From Hoeflea prorocentri (GTDB lineage: Bacteria; Pseudomonadota; Alphaproteobacteria; Rhizobiales; Rhizobiaceae): DNA of 64,000 nt. The notes under the pieces were generated by a model. The model did not search any database. It had not been told where the DNA came from and was given only the letters and a program-made list of their open reading frames with translations. Positions 42,887 through 52,174 of the stretch are shown in pieces. Location of the stretch: NCBI RefSeq assembly GCF_027944115.1, contig NZ_JAPJZI010000002.1, positions 186,001-250,000 on the forward strand, given 5' to 3'. The position numbers and the translations under genes were made by a program. The first letter of the stretch is position 1; every line of letters starts with the position of its first letter.

Positions 42887-43936
42887 CTAGTTTGTGTTCT
42901 TGTCGATCGCCGCTTTGGCGCGGTCATAAAGATCGCGGGCATCGATGCCCTTGGCATCCATTTCGGCAATCCAATTGTCGATGACCGGCTGAGCCGCCGC
43001 CTTCCAGCGCGCCACTTCGGCATCGTCCAGAACGATGATGGCGTTACCGGCCTTTTCAGCGATTTCGCGGCCCGGCGCGTCGAATTCCTGCATGGTGCGG
43101 CCGGCGAAGGCCGAGAATTCCAGTCCGGAATTGTCATCGATCACTTTCTTCAGATCATCCGGCAGGCTGTCATATTTCGCCTTGTTCATGGCAAGGACGA
43201 AGACGGCCGTATAAAGCGCCCGGTCGCCGGAGAACTCCGTATGCGTGCTGACGAGTTCCGGAATCTTCAGGGCAGGCGTTACCTCCCACGGGATAACGGT
43301 ACCGTCGATCACACCCTTTGAGAGCGCTTCGGGAATGGCGGGAACGGGCATGCCGACAGGCGTGGCGCCCATTTCGGACAGAAGCCCGTTGATGACCCTG
43401 GTCGGACCGCGCAGCTTTTTACCCTGCATATCCTCAAGCTTGGTTACGCCGTCCCCTTGCACGTGGAACATGCCGGGACCGTGCATCCAGGTGCCGAGGA
43501 TTTTGAAATCCTTGAAATCCGTGTCCTTCATGTCGGACTCGAATATCTCCCAATAGGCCCGCGATCCGGCCTCTGCATTGGTCATCATGAAAGGCAGTTC
43601 AAAAACCTCGGCCCGTGGGAAACGACCGGGCGAATAGCCGGGCAGCGTCCAGACAATATCGACGACCCCGTCGCGGGCCTGGTCGATAAGCTGAGGCGGC
43701 GTTCCACCGAGAGCCATGGCGCTGAAAACATCAACCTTGATGCGTCCGTCGGAAGCTTTCTCAATGCTCTCGGCCCAGGGCATCAGAACATTTTTCGGCA
43801 CATTGGCCTGCGGCGGCAGGAACTGGTGCAAGCGCAGCGTTACTTCCTGCGCCATTGAAGGCAGCATGCTTGCTCCGAGCCCCGCTGCGACAACCGCGGC
43901 TGCCGCAAATGATTTCATCAGTGTGCGTTTCTTCAT
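42887..43936 (-). CDS. TRAP transporter substrate-binding protein (DctP)
   Basis: A 349-residue periplasmic binding protein of the DctP family. A signal peptide (about residues 1-29, ending SMAQ) precedes EVTLRLHQFLPPQ. The arginine of KLRGPTRVINGLL (about 170) normally binds the substrate carboxylate. The family takes up C4-dicarboxylates, keto acids, sugar acids and similar anions, and the sequence does not tell which. It is the first gene of the unit and is separated from dctQ by a hairpin. A 9-bp inverted repeat about 170 bases upstream (44106-44129) may be its operator. Confidence 0.92.
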   Translation of the reverse strand: MKKRTLMKSFAAAAVVAAGLGASMLPSMAQEVTLRLHQFLPPQANVPKNVLMPWAESIEKASDGRIKVDVFSAMALGGTPPQLIDQARDGVVDIVWTLPGYSPGRFPRAEVFELPFMMTNAEAGSRAYWEIFESDMKDTDFKDFKILGTWMHGPGMFHVQGDGVTKLEDMQGKKLRGPTRVINGLLSEMGATPVGMPVPAIPEALSKGVIDGTVIPWEVTPALKIPELVSTHTEFSGDRALYTAVFVLAMNKAKYDSLPDDLKKVIDDNSGLEFSAFAGRTMQEFDAPGREIAEKAGNAIIVLDDAEVARWKAAAQPVIDNWIAEMDAKGIDARDLYDRAKAAIDKNTN

Positions 43937-44346
43937 CAGTATCCTCCCTGAAATCCCGAAACGAGTTGGGTCCTATGGTTTGGCGGCCCCGCAAAAGCGA
44001 TGACCGAAATCTGGTGTTTCATTTTTCTCCGCCTGCTTTCTGCACGCATCCCGATGTGCATGAAAGCAGTTTCAATGGTGGAGGTAAAATGAAAAGTAGC
44101 TGCTCATCCATATCTGGTCTGATATGGATTGTCGCCGTCAAACGGCCTGGCCGGACGGCTCGCTCGTGTTTTGAAATACCCCTTTTAACTCCTGCGGGCT
44201 TTGCGCCGTTTTCTTCATGAGTGCCTTCGGGTTTGATCCTGCAGGCGGCGGCATTGAAATGGCTTATTTTTGTAACTGTCTAGAGCGAATCCGGAGCGGA
44301 TTGCCGCAATTGCAGCCGGACCGGCGCGAAGACGTTGTTTCACCGG
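43937..44346. other. Intergenic region between TRAP and Lrp genes
   Basis: The 410 bases carry no convincing gene. They contain the leader of the TRAP unit, an operator-like inverted repeat at 44106-44129, and near 44280 the sequence CTAGAGCGAATCCGGAGCGG, which resembles the small interspersed palindromic elements common between genes in Hyphomicrobiales. Only the inverted repeat is well supported. Confidence 0.5.
44106..44129. promoter_or_regulatory. Operator-like inverted repeat upstream of TRAP binding-protein gene
   Basis: ATCCATATC (44106-44114) and GATATGGAT (44121-44129) are exact complements around TGGTCT. The spacing suits a dimeric helix-turn-helix repressor such as an FCD-type GntR protein. 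No matching regulator gene is adjacent. Confidence 0.5.
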
Positions 44347-44805
44347 CTAATTCAACGGTAAAGCGTGCGTGTCCTTGATCGTTTCAAGAACAATGGCCGA
44401 TTTGACATGTCTGACCGATTCATGCGGCAAGAGGATATCGTTGACGAATCCTGACAGGGCCTTGAGATCCGCGGTCACGACCTTGAGCATATAATCCATC
44501 TCGCCGGTCAGTGTGTGGGCCTCCAATACTTCAGGAAGCCGGTTGACGAGCTCGGCGAATTGTCTGGCGTTGTCGCGGTTGTGGGTGTCCAGGGTCACGG
44601 TGATGATATTGACGATCCCAAGATTGAGCCGCATGCGGTCGAGGCTGGCGAAATAGCCGCGGATATATCCTTCCTCTTCAAGCCGCATGCGCCTCCGGGA
44701 ACATTGCGAAGGGGAGAGATTCACGCGCTCCGACAGTTCACCATTGGTCAGGCGTGCATCATTCTGGAGTTCATCGAGAATTCTCCGGTCAAACTGATCA
44801 AGCAT
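44347..44805 (-). CDS. Lrp/AsnC-family regulator
   Basis: A 152-residue feast/famine regulator. The N-terminal winged helix (MLDQFDRRILDELQNDARL, then LSERVNLSPSQCSRRRMRLE) is followed by a RAM/AsnC ligand domain ending in VKSAIVLETIKDTHALPL. It is divergent from the 4-hydroxyphenylpyruvate dioxygenase gene with 132 bases between starts, so it probably controls tyrosine/phenylalanine catabolism with an aromatic amino acid as effector. An imperfect AT-rich repeat (ATAATTCG... and CGAATAATTAT) between the two starts may be the site. Confidence 0.9.
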   Translation of the reverse strand: MLDQFDRRILDELQNDARLTNGELSERVNLSPSQCSRRRMRLEEEGYIRGYFASLDRMRLNLGIVNIITVTLDTHNRDNARQFAELVNRLPEVLEAHTLTGEMDYMLKVVTADLKALSGFVNDILLPHESVRHVKSAIVLETIKDTHALPLN

Positions 44806-44937
44806 AATTCGTGCGCCATTTAATCATCGTGTGCATGTTCTGTGCGAATAATTATGAAATTCAGTCTGTTTTGCAACCTTTGTGCGGAGATTTTGCGCGA
44901 TAATGGCGTCAATATAACACAGATGAGGAGTGCTCCC

Positions 44938-46050
44938 ATGGGTCCGTTTCCGCATAATGCGCCGCCCGCCAAAATCGATGAGAACAACCCGGCAGGTACA
45001 GATGGTTTCGAATTTGTAGAGTTTGCTCACCCGGAGCCGGAAAAGCTCGAGGAACTGTTTTCACGCATGGGATTTGCGCCCGTCGCACGGCACAAAAATA
45101 AGAACATCACTGTCTGGCGTCAGGGCGATGTCAATTACATCCTGAATGCACAAAAAGGGTCCTTTGCCGACCGGTTCATTGATCTGCACGGACCTTGCGC
45201 GCCGTCCATGGCCTGGCGGGTTGTTGATGCCGATCACGCGTTCCGGCACGCCGTGTCCAAGGGCGCGACGCCTTACGAAGGCGACGACAAGGCGCTTGAT
45301 GCGCCAGCCATCGTCGGCATCGGCGGGTCGCTGCTTTATTTCATCGATACCTATGGCGAAAAAGGCTCTCCCTATGAGGGCGAGTTTGAGTGGCTGGGCA
45401 AAAAGGACCCGAAGCCCGAAGGTGTCGGCTTCTATTACCTTGACCACCTCACCCACAATGTCTTTCGCGGCAATATGGACAAATGGTGGGACTTTTACCG
45501 CGAGATGTTCGGCTTCAAGCAGATCCATTTCTTCGATATCGAAGGAAAGATGACCGGCCTTGTCTCCCGTGCGATCACCAGCCCTTGCGACAAAATCCGC
45601 ATCCCGCTCAACGAGTCGACCGACGACAAGAGCCAGATCGAGGAATTCCTGCGCAAGTATAAGGGTGAAGGCATTCAGCACATCGCCGTCGGTACCGAGA
45701 GTATTTACGATGCGACCGACAAGCTTGCCGCGAACGGGCTCAAATTCATGCCAGGCCCTCCGCAGACCTATTACGAGAAATCACAGGAACGGGTGAACGG
45801 CCACGACGAGCCGCTGGACCGGATGGCCAAACACGGCATTCTGATCGACGGCGAAGGTGTGGTCGACGGCGGCATGACCAAGATCCTGCTGCAGATTTTT
45901 TCCAAGACCGTTATCGGGCCGATCTTCTTCGAGTTCATCCAGCGCAAGGGCGACGAGGGCTTCGGTGAGGGCAATTTCCGCGCCCTGTTCGAATCGATTG
46001 AGGAAGACCAGATCCGACGTGGCGAACTCACGGTCGACGCCGCCGAATAG
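44938..46050 (+). CDS. hpd: 4-Hydroxyphenylpyruvate dioxygenase
   Basis: A 370-residue non-heme iron dioxygenase that converts 4-hydroxyphenylpyruvate to homogentisate in tyrosine breakdown. The protein has two VOC halves. Iron ligands fit His170 (YLDHLTHNV), His248 (GIQHIAV) and Glu332 (FFEFIQRKG). The C-terminal block GDEGFGEGNFRALFESIEEDQ is characteristic. The ATG at 44938 is chosen because GAGGAG lies just before it; the 32 extra upstream codons lack family similarity. Homogentisate dioxygenase is not in the window. A maleylacetoacetate isomerase-like gene occurs 17 kb away but in a different operon. Confidence 0.95.
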   Translation: MGPFPHNAPPAKIDENNPAGTDGFEFVEFAHPEPEKLEELFSRMGFAPVARHKNKNITVWRQGDVNYILNAQKGSFADRFIDLHGPCAPSMAWRVVDADHAFRHAVSKGATPYEGDDKALDAPAIVGIGGSLLYFIDTYGEKGSPYEGEFEWLGKKDPKPEGVGFYYLDHLTHNVFRGNMDKWWDFYREMFGFKQIHFFDIEGKMTGLVSRAITSPCDKIRIPLNESTDDKSQIEEFLRKYKGEGIQHIAVGTESIYDATDKLAANGLKFMPGPPQTYYEKSQERVNGHDEPLDRMAKHGILIDGEGVVDGGMTKILLQIFSKTVIGPIFFEFIQRKGDEGFGEGNFRALFESIEEDQIRRGELTVDAAE

Positions 46051-46074
46051 GTTATACAGTTTCCGAAAAACGCA

Positions 46075-46105
46075 CCCCGCCGCCATCCCGACGGCGGGGT
46101 TTTTT
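46075..46105 (+). terminator. Rho-independent terminator after hpd
   Basis: CCCCGCCG (46075-46082) and CGGCGGGG (46092-46099) form an 8-bp GC stem with a 9-base loop, followed directly by six T residues (46100-46105). Position 25 bases after the hpd stop is ideal. Confidence 0.92.
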
Positions 46106-46216
46106 GTTGCCTCAAAAGATCGCTGGTTTGGGGCACGTGTGGCGGTGAGTCGTCAAACGCTTCTTGTTTGGTTATGGTTTGAGGGTCCCGGACAAGGAGA
46201 CAGGGAGGGCCTTTGC

Positions 46217-46972
46217 ATGAATTTGACCAGTCATGAAGCAAATCTGGTCTTTTCCATCATGCGCGATTTGAGCGGCGACTATGATCATGTCGAAGTGCGC
46301 CAGCGGGTCGGGCAACGGCTGCTTGAGCTTTTGCGGGCGGATTATTTTGCCTCATATATCTGGGACGAAAACACCAAGACGTTCGTTTCGGCGGTCCAGG
46401 TCAATATGAGCTGGGACAATCTGGAGCGGTACGAGAACTATTACCAGTTCCGCGATCCGATCACTCCGACGCTGCAAAGACGGCGCAAGGCAACGCCGGT
46501 CAGCCAGATTATGCGGCACGAAAAACTGGTGCGGACCGAATTCTTCAACGACTTCCTGAAACGGGACGGGCTTTGCTACGGGATGAATTATTTCGCCTAT
46601 GACCGCGGCGCCAATATCGGCGACATGCGGATCTGGCGCGGTGAGCGCGGCGAGGACTTTACCGAGCGCGACGCCTTTATTGTCGATGCCATTGGTCCCA
46701 GTTTCGTCAATGCCTTGATCCGTGCACAGAAATTCGGCTCCAAGTCCCAGGCTCTGCGGTTTTGCGAGTTGAGGGACCGGTTGAACTTCACGGCCCGTGA
46801 GGCGGAAATCGCGGATATGCTGGTCATCGGATCCACCGATGAGGAGATCTGCGAAAAACTGCTGATCTCAAAGCCGACGTTGAGAACACATATCAGCGCG
46901 ATTTTCCGTAAATCGGGCCTCAATCGCCGCACGCAACTGGCGCAATATCTGGCAGACCAAAATCATCATTAG
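46217..46972 (+). CDS. LuxR-type helix-turn-helix regulator
   Basis: A 251-residue regulator with an N-terminal sensor domain (about 1-165) and a C-terminal LuxR-type helix-turn-helix (LNFTAREAEIADMLVIGSTDEEICEKLL onward). The sensor has YYQFRDPITPTLQ, reminiscent of the Asp-Pro of autoinducer-binding domains, but tryptophans typical of acyl-homoserine lactone receptors are not well matched and no luxI gene is nearby. I consider it a metabolite-responsive regulator of the amidase/ABC operon that begins 59 bases downstream. The ATG at 46217 is used; the frame is open farther upstream but lies in the hpd terminator region. Confidence 0.8.
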   Translation: MNLTSHEANLVFSIMRDLSGDYDHVEVRQRVGQRLLELLRADYFASYIWDENTKTFVSAVQVNMSWDNLERYENYYQFRDPITPTLQRRRKATPVSQIMRHEKLVRTEFFNDFLKRDGLCYGMNYFAYDRGANIGDMRIWRGERGEDFTERDAFIVDAIGPSFVNALIRAQKFGSKSQALRFCELRDRLNFTAREAEIADMLVIGSTDEEICEKLLISKPTLRTHISAIFRKSGLNRRTQLAQYLADQNHH

Positions 46973-47031
46973 TGATGATGCCGCCCGTTTGGCATCTTAG
47001 CTAGGCTTCCTTCTCGTCATAGGAGGAAGAT

Positions 47032-48420
47032 ATGGCACGATCGTCTGAAATCGGCGCCGCCGAACTGTTGCGCCGCCTCGATGCCGGGCAGATTTCCGCG
47101 CAGGAATACGCTCAGGAGATTGTCAGGAGCTGCCGGGAACTGGCCGAGCTGAACGCTGTGTCTTTCTTCGACCCGGACCTGCTTGCGGAGTTTGCGCGCG
47201 GCGCGGACGAAAAACGCTCGAAGGGCGAAGGCGGTCGGCTTTGCGGACTACCGCTGATTGTCAAGGACAACATCAATACCACCGCCTATCCGACGACGGG
47301 CGGCACCGGCGCCCTTCAGAACTGTACCCCCGAGACCAATGCCGGTGTGATTTCACGGCTGCTTGGTGAAGACGCAATCATCGGCGCCAAGTCGGGCATG
47401 CACGAACTGGCCTTCGGCATCACGTCGAACAATGCCGTGACGGGAGCGGTGCGCAACCCGCATGACACTTCGAAGATACCGGGCGGTTCCTCCGGCGGAA
47501 CCGCTGCCGCCGTTGCAGCAGGCATGTTTCCGGCCGGGCTTGGGACCGATACCGGTGGCTCTTGCAGAATTCCGGCGGCGCTTTGCGGCGTTGTCGGCTT
47601 TCGGCCCACGCACGGACGATATGCCGGTGACGGTATTGTTCCCATATCCCATACGCGCGACACGGCCGGGCCGCTGGCGCGATGTGTTGAAGACATATCC
47701 CTGCTCGATGGCGTGTTGAGCGGTGAGGAGGTGAAGACCGCGCAGGTCAATCCGGCCGACATGCGGCTTGGCGTTCCCGCCGAGGTTTTTTTCGACAATC
47801 TCGAGCCGGAGGTAGAGGCTGGTGTACAGGAAAGCCTTCGCGCCCTGGAGAAGGCCGGCGCAACGCTGGTTGATGTATCCTTCGCCGATATCTGGTCACA
47901 CAATGAAGCCTTCAGTTTTCCCGTGGTCTTCTACGAGGTGATGCGCGACCTGCCGGCCTATCTTCAAAAACATGCTCCGCATGTGACACTCGGTTCCCTG
48001 GTCGAGCAGATCGGCTCGCCGGATGTGGCCGGTGCGATCGGCAGCCAGCTCGGCGAAGATGCAATGCCACAAGAGGCCTATCGCGCCGCGATGGACGTTC
48101 ACCGCCCGGCCATGCGGAAGATCTACGAAGATGTCTTCAGGACGTCCGGGCTTGCTGCGATCGTCTTTCCCACCACGCCGCTTCGCGCGCGCGACATCGG
48201 TCTGGACGAGACCGTAGAACTCAATGGCGCGCAGGTCCCGACATTTCCCACCTACATCCGCAATACCGATCTTGGCTCCAATCTCGGCGTGCCCGGGATT
48301 TCATTGCCTTGCCGGAGCGTTGCCGGCCTTCCGGTCGGGATCGAGTTTGACGGGATGGCGGGAGCCGATGCCGGTCTGCTTTCGCTCGCCCGGGCTGCGG
48401 AAGCAGTGCTCTCACAATAA
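47032..48420 (+). CDS. Amidase (amidase-signature family)
   Basis: A 462-residue amidase-signature enzyme. The Ser-cisSer-Lys triad is visible: Lys78 (PLIVKDNINT), Ser153 (GGSSGG) and Ser177 (GTDTGGSCRIP). Family members hydrolyse amides, carbamates, allophanate or the amide of Gln-tRNA precursors. As the first structural gene before an amide/urea-type ABC importer, this one probably hydrolyses the imported amide. The GatA alternative is unlikely because gatB/gatC are absent. A strong AGGAGGAAG precedes the ATG. Confidence 0.87.
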   Translation: MARSSEIGAAELLRRLDAGQISAQEYAQEIVRSCRELAELNAVSFFDPDLLAEFARGADEKRSKGEGGRLCGLPLIVKDNINTTAYPTTGGTGALQNCTPETNAGVISRLLGEDAIIGAKSGMHELAFGITSNNAVTGAVRNPHDTSKIPGGSSGGTAAAVAAGMFPAGLGTDTGGSCRIPAALCGVVGFRPTHGRYAGDGIVPISHTRDTAGPLARCVEDISLLDGVLSGEEVKTAQVNPADMRLGVPAEVFFDNLEPEVEAGVQESLRALEKAGATLVDVSFADIWSHNEAFSFPVVFYEVMRDLPAYLQKHAPHVTLGSLVEQIGSPDVAGAIGSQLGEDAMPQEAYRAAMDVHRPAMRKIYEDVFRTSGLAAIVFPTTPLRARDIGLDETVELNGAQVPTFPTYIRNTDLGSNLGVPGISLPCRSVAGLPVGIEFDGMAGADAGLLSLARAAEAVLSQ

Positions 48421-48444
48421 CCAGGGGAACAGGAGGAATACGAC

Positions 48445-49593
48445 ATGACATCAACAATAATCAAAACCGTACTTGCAGCCGCGCTGGCGACAACAGCGCT
48501 GGCGGGAGCCGCCCTTGCCGACATCAAGGTCGGTGTGCTTGTGCCGGATTCGGGGCCGGGTGGCCTTTTTGGTCCGTCTTCCAGAAATTCGGCAATGTTG
48601 GCCGCCAAGGAAATCAATGCCGCCGGCGGCATTAATGGCGAGAAAATCGAACTGGTCTTTGCGGATGTGGGTGTACCGCCGGCGGAAGCCGCGCAGGCCG
48701 CGCTCAAATTGTGGAAGGGCGAGGGTGTCGAGGCCTTTGTCGGTATGCACGATTCAGCCGTCCGTTCGGCGCTGATGGGGCTATTCAAGGGTCAGGTTCC
48801 CTATGTCTACACGCCCGTTTACGAAGGCAATGCCTGCGGCGACGGCCTTTATGTGACCGGCGAGACACCCAGCCAGCAGCTTGCGCCGGTCATTCCGCAT
48901 CTGATGGAAGAGAAGGGAGCCAGCAAATGGTATCTGATCGGCCACGACTATAACTGGCCGCGCGACACCAATGCGCTGGCCAAAACCTATATCGCCGAGG
49001 CGGGCGGTGAAGTGGTGGGAGAAGAGTATCTTCCCTTCACTGTTTCCGATTTCGACTCCTCGCTGCAGAAGATCAAGGAAAGCGGCGCGGACGGGGTGCT
49101 GATCACGCTGGTCGGCGGCGGCTCCGTTGGCTTTAACGTGGCGTTTGCCGGTTTCGGCCTCGACAAGCAGGCGATACGGCTTGGAACACTGATCGAAGAA
49201 AACACACTTGCCGGTATCGGCGCGGCGAATGCAGACGGGCTCTATTCGTCAGCCGGCTACTTTGCTTCGATCGACACGGATACCGCTAGGGATTTCGCCG
49301 CGGCTTATGCCAGCGAGTTTGGCGATGATGCCGCGCCGCTCAATACGCTGGGCCAATCGGCCTATGATGGGCTGAAACTTCTGGCCGCCATCGCCGACAA
49401 GGCCGGCAGTCTGGATGTTGCGGCCATGGATGCGGCAGCTGAGGGGACGACGTATAGCTCGCCACGCGGTGAAGGCATGTTGAAGGGCGGCCACGTCACC
49501 CAGACCATTTACCTGGCTGAGGGAACAGGCGGTTCGTTCAATGTCGTCCGGTCCTTTCCGGGCGTGGCGACGTCCGAAGGGTGTTCGAACTAG
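48445..49593 (+). CDS. ABC transporter substrate-binding protein, amide/urea type
   Basis: A 382-residue periplasmic binding protein of the type I fold used by the branched-chain amino acid, urea (UrtA) and amide (AmiC) systems. A signal peptide ends near ALA-DIKVGVLVPDSG. The block VPYVYTPVYEGNACGDG (about residues 128-145) is close to the urea/short amide branch. It lies 24 bases after the amidase and 12 before the first permease, so it is part of the same operon. The substrate is inferred to be an amide that the linked amidase can open. Confidence 0.88.
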   Translation: MTSTIIKTVLAAALATTALAGAALADIKVGVLVPDSGPGGLFGPSSRNSAMLAAKEINAAGGINGEKIELVFADVGVPPAEAAQAALKLWKGEGVEAFVGMHDSAVRSALMGLFKGQVPYVYTPVYEGNACGDGLYVTGETPSQQLAPVIPHLMEEKGASKWYLIGHDYNWPRDTNALAKTYIAEAGGEVVGEEYLPFTVSDFDSSLQKIKESGADGVLITLVGGGSVGFNVAFAGFGLDKQAIRLGTLIEENTLAGIGAANADGLYSSAGYFASIDTDTARDFAAAYASEFGDDAAPLNTLGQSAYDGLKLLAAIADKAGSLDVAAMDAAAEGTTYSSPRGEGMLKGGHVTQTIYLAEGTGGSFNVVRSFPGVATSEGCSN

Positions 49594-49605
49594 AGCCCTG
49601 CGGAC

Positions 49606-50451
49606 ATGTCAGCCGTTCTGATCCTCAATGTGCTTTGGCAGGTCAGCGTTCTTGCAATGGTAACGCTCGGCCTTGCCATTGTGTTCGGCCAGTTGAAGAT
49701 CATGAACATGGCCCATGGCGAACTTGTGATGATCGGGGCTTATGCTCCGGTCATCACCGCCAATATGGGGCTTCCGGCGATCTTTCAGGTCCCGGTCTGC
49801 ATCCTGACCGTCGCACTGACGGCGCTCGTGCTGGAGCGCACGATTGTGCGGCACTTTTATGCGCGGCCATTCGACAGCCTGCTGGCGACCTGGGGCATCT
49901 CCATTCTGCTGCGCGAGATCGTCGAACTGATCTTCGGTCGCGGATATCAGTCTGTCGCCTCGCCGCTGCCGGGAACCATGTCGGTTTTCGGAACGGACTA
50001 TCCCGTTTACAGGGTCGTGGTTATGCTCGGCATCCTGGCGTTTTTTGTCGTCCTTGCTCTTTGGTATCGCCGCTCGTCCATCGGAACGAAAATCAAGGCC
50101 ATGGTCGAAAACCCGGAACTGGCACGCGCCTGCGGGATCAATACGGACAGGCTCTCCACCATCTGTTTTGTTTTTGGTGCCGTCACGGCCGGTATCGCCG
50201 GCATGGTGCTTGCGCCGACCATTCGCATCGAGCCGATGATGGGCCTCGACTATCTCGTGCGCTCGTTCTTTTCCCTTGTTGTCGGCGGCCTTGGCAGCCT
50301 TGAAGGCCTGTTCGTGGGCGTCGGAATCATAGGCGGGACGCAGTCGGTGTTCAGCGCTCTCTTCAATCAGACTTACGGGTATCTCTTCATTCTCTTTCTT
50401 TCCATCGTGTTTTTGTGGTTGCGGCCCCATGGCATCCATCGCGCTCGTTAA
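49606..50451 (+). CDS. Branched-chain/urea-type ABC permease (LivH/UrtB family)
   Basis: A 281-residue inner-membrane permease with about eight hydrophobic segments. The N-terminal block VFGQLKIMNMAHGELVMIGAY and the EAA-like part MVENPELARACGINTDRLS are characteristic of the LivH/UrtB family. It pairs with the permease part of the fused protein encoded next. It overlaps that gene by 23 bases, which suggests coupled translation. Confidence 0.9.
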   Translation: MSAVLILNVLWQVSVLAMVTLGLAIVFGQLKIMNMAHGELVMIGAYAPVITANMGLPAIFQVPVCILTVALTALVLERTIVRHFYARPFDSLLATWGISILLREIVELIFGRGYQSVASPLPGTMSVFGTDYPVYRVVVMLGILAFFVVLALWYRRSSIGTKIKAMVENPELARACGINTDRLSTICFVFGAVTAGIAGMVLAPTIRIEPMMGLDYLVRSFFSLVVGGLGSLEGLFVGVGIIGGTQSVFSALFNQTYGYLFILFLSIVFLWLRPHGIHRAR

Positions 50452-52174
50452 TACGGCTCTGCTGGCCGTGTTGCTGGCCGTGCCGTTCCTGTTCGACATG
50501 TTTTTCGCCTATCAGATCGGCCTCTATCTGATTTACGGCATTGCGGCTCAGGGTATCGGCTATCTTTGGGGTCGTGCCGGCATCCTGCCATTGGGGCAGG
50601 CCATGTTCTTCGGTCTGAGCGCCTATGCCTGCGCCATCATTCTCCTGCATGTGGATGGGCTTGGCCTTCAGATCCTGCTGCTTTTGTGTGTTCTCATCAG
50701 CGCCGGTCTCTTGGCACTTGTCATTGCGTCCCTGATCTTCAAGGGACGCGCCGACAGCGGTCCGTTCTTCTCGCTGATCACACTTGCCCTTGTCATGATC
50801 TGTGAGCAGGTCGCGGGAACCGCAACGGGCGTGACGGGCGGTTTCAACGGGCTGAGCGGCTTTGGAACCATTGCCGGACTGGATCAGTTCGGCGGGTTTT
50901 ACTACGTCATCGTCCTGGCTGTTGTATTGTCAACCGTGGCCTTAATGGTGCTGGATCGCCTGCCGGCCGGGCTTGTCAGCCGGGCGGTCGCGGATAATGA
51001 ACAACGTCTGCAGCTCCTGGGTTTCAGAACCCATATCGTCAAGGGCGCCGCCTTTGCACTTGCCGCGGTCCTGGCCGGGCTTGCTGGCATTCTCTTTGCC
51101 AATCATCAGGGCATTGTCACGCCGACATCGACGGGTTTTTTGTTATCCGCAAATCTGGTGATCTGGACCGCGGTTGGGGGCCGCTATCATGTTCTCGGTC
51201 CGCTTCTGGGGGCCGTTCTGATCGGCTATCTATCTTCGGAGTTGCGCGACAGTTTTCTGTATTGGGAGGTGTTGCTGGCCTGCCTTTTCATATTGGTGGT
51301 CCTCAAGGCTCCCGGGGGACTGGCGGACCTCGTCAGTGCATCCCTGTCACGGTTTCTTCCGGCAAAGACCGCCATTGTCCGGCAGTCGGATAATGTTCCC
51401 CCCACCGGATTTGATGGCGGGGCAAAGGCGGTCCGCTTCGATGGGGTAAGGGTCAGGGCCGGGCGGGTCCGGATCCTCAATGGCGTAGACTACACCACTC
51501 CAGACAAGGGGATCGTGTGTATCATCGGTCCGAACGGGGCGGGTAAGACATCCTTGCTGAACTCGATCACCGGCGGCTTGCCTGTTTCCGGCGGCTCCAT
51601 TTCCTTGCGCGGTGAGACGATCGCCAACCGTCCGCCCCATATGGCGCTTCGAAGCGGCATCGGCAGAAAGCTGCAAGTGCCTTCTGTTTTCCAGTCTCTG
51701 ACCGTTTCGGAAAATCTCAGTCTTGCAATGCTGGCGGGCCGGGCTGCGCCCGGCGATTTCTTTCTGCCATCCGCTCTCGGCTGGGGAAGTGGGCAACTTG
51801 ATGAGATGCTGTCGACACGGGGCTTCCCTCTGGCCGAAACACTGGACGATCCGGCATCGGCTCTTGCCCAGGGACACCGGCAGTTTCTTGAACTTGCCAT
51901 GACCATTGCGGCCGAGCCTCCGGTGCTGCTTCTCGATGAACCCTGTGCTGGTCTTTCGCCCGACGAAACACACCTGATGACGCGGCTCGTCAAACGCTTC
52001 CAGGAGCAAAATGATGGCCTGATCCTGCTCATTGAACACGATATGAGCATCGTGAAATCGCTCTCTAACCAGGTCATGGTGCTTCATCAGGGAGAGGTGC
52101 TGGCGCAGGGAACATATGAAGAGATCAGCGCAAACCCGGCGGTGCAGAACGTCTACTCGGGAGGCACGAAATAA
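50429..52174 (+). CDS. Fused ABC permease-ATPase (LivM-LivG type)
   Basis: A 581-residue fusion. Residues about 1-305 are a LivM/UrtC-type permease (LIYGIAAQGIGYLWGRAGILPLGQ). After a linker near 305-335, a LivG/UrtD-type ATPase follows with Walker A GPNGAGKTS, Walker B VLLLDEPCAGLSP and switch LLIEHDMSIV. In most systems these are two genes; fusions are known but less common. The signature loop reads LAQGHRQFLELAM, as in UrtD. It overlaps the upstream permease by 23 bases and shares one base with the downstream ATPase gene. Confidence 0.88.
   Translation: MASIALVNTALLAVLLAVPFLFDMFFAYQIGLYLIYGIAAQGIGYLWGRAGILPLGQAMFFGLSAYACAIILLHVDGLGLQILLLLCVLISAGLLALVIASLIFKGRADSGPFFSLITLALVMICEQVAGTATGVTGGFNGLSGFGTIAGLDQFGGFYYVIVLAVVLSTVALMVLDRLPAGLVSRAVADNEQRLQLLGFRTHIVKGAAFALAAVLAGLAGILFANHQGIVTPTSTGFLLSANLVIWTAVGGRYHVLGPLLGAVLIGYLSSELRDSFLYWEVLLACLFILVVLKAPGGLADLVSASLSRFLPAKTAIVRQSDNVPPTGFDGGAKAVRFDGVRVRAGRVRILNGVDYTTPDKGIVCIIGPNGAGKTSLLNSITGGLPVSGGSISLRGETIANRPPHMALRSGIGRKLQVPSVFQSLTVSENLSLAMLAGRAAPGDFFLPSALGWGSGQLDEMLSTRGFPLAETLDDPASALAQGHRQFLELAMTIAAEPPVLLLDEPCAGLSPDETHLMTRLVKRFQEQNDGLILLIEHDMSIVKSLSNQVMVLHQGEVLAQGTYEEISANPAVQNVYSGGTK

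Noticed and set aside
40774-43936. The DctPQM TRAP system as the sulfosugar or sulfolactate importer
   Set aside because: It lies 20 kb away, carries a different operator-like repeat and no copy of the TCTTATATA-type site; nothing ties it to the suy locus.
43855-44220. 121-codon plus-strand open frame over the TRAP leader
   Set aside because: It is antisense to the signal-peptide part of dctP, has no domain and contains the operator-like inverted repeat.
44842-44937. N-terminal extension of 4-hydroxyphenylpyruvate dioxygenase
   Set aside because: The 32 extra residues overlap the promoter region and lack family similarity, whereas a good ribosome site precedes the ATG at 44938.
46217-46972. 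Quorum-sensing LuxR receptor
   Set aside because: The LuxR-type helix-turn-helix is real, but the typical acyl-homoserine lactone pocket residues are not convincingly present, there is no luxI gene, and it heads an amidase/transport operon.
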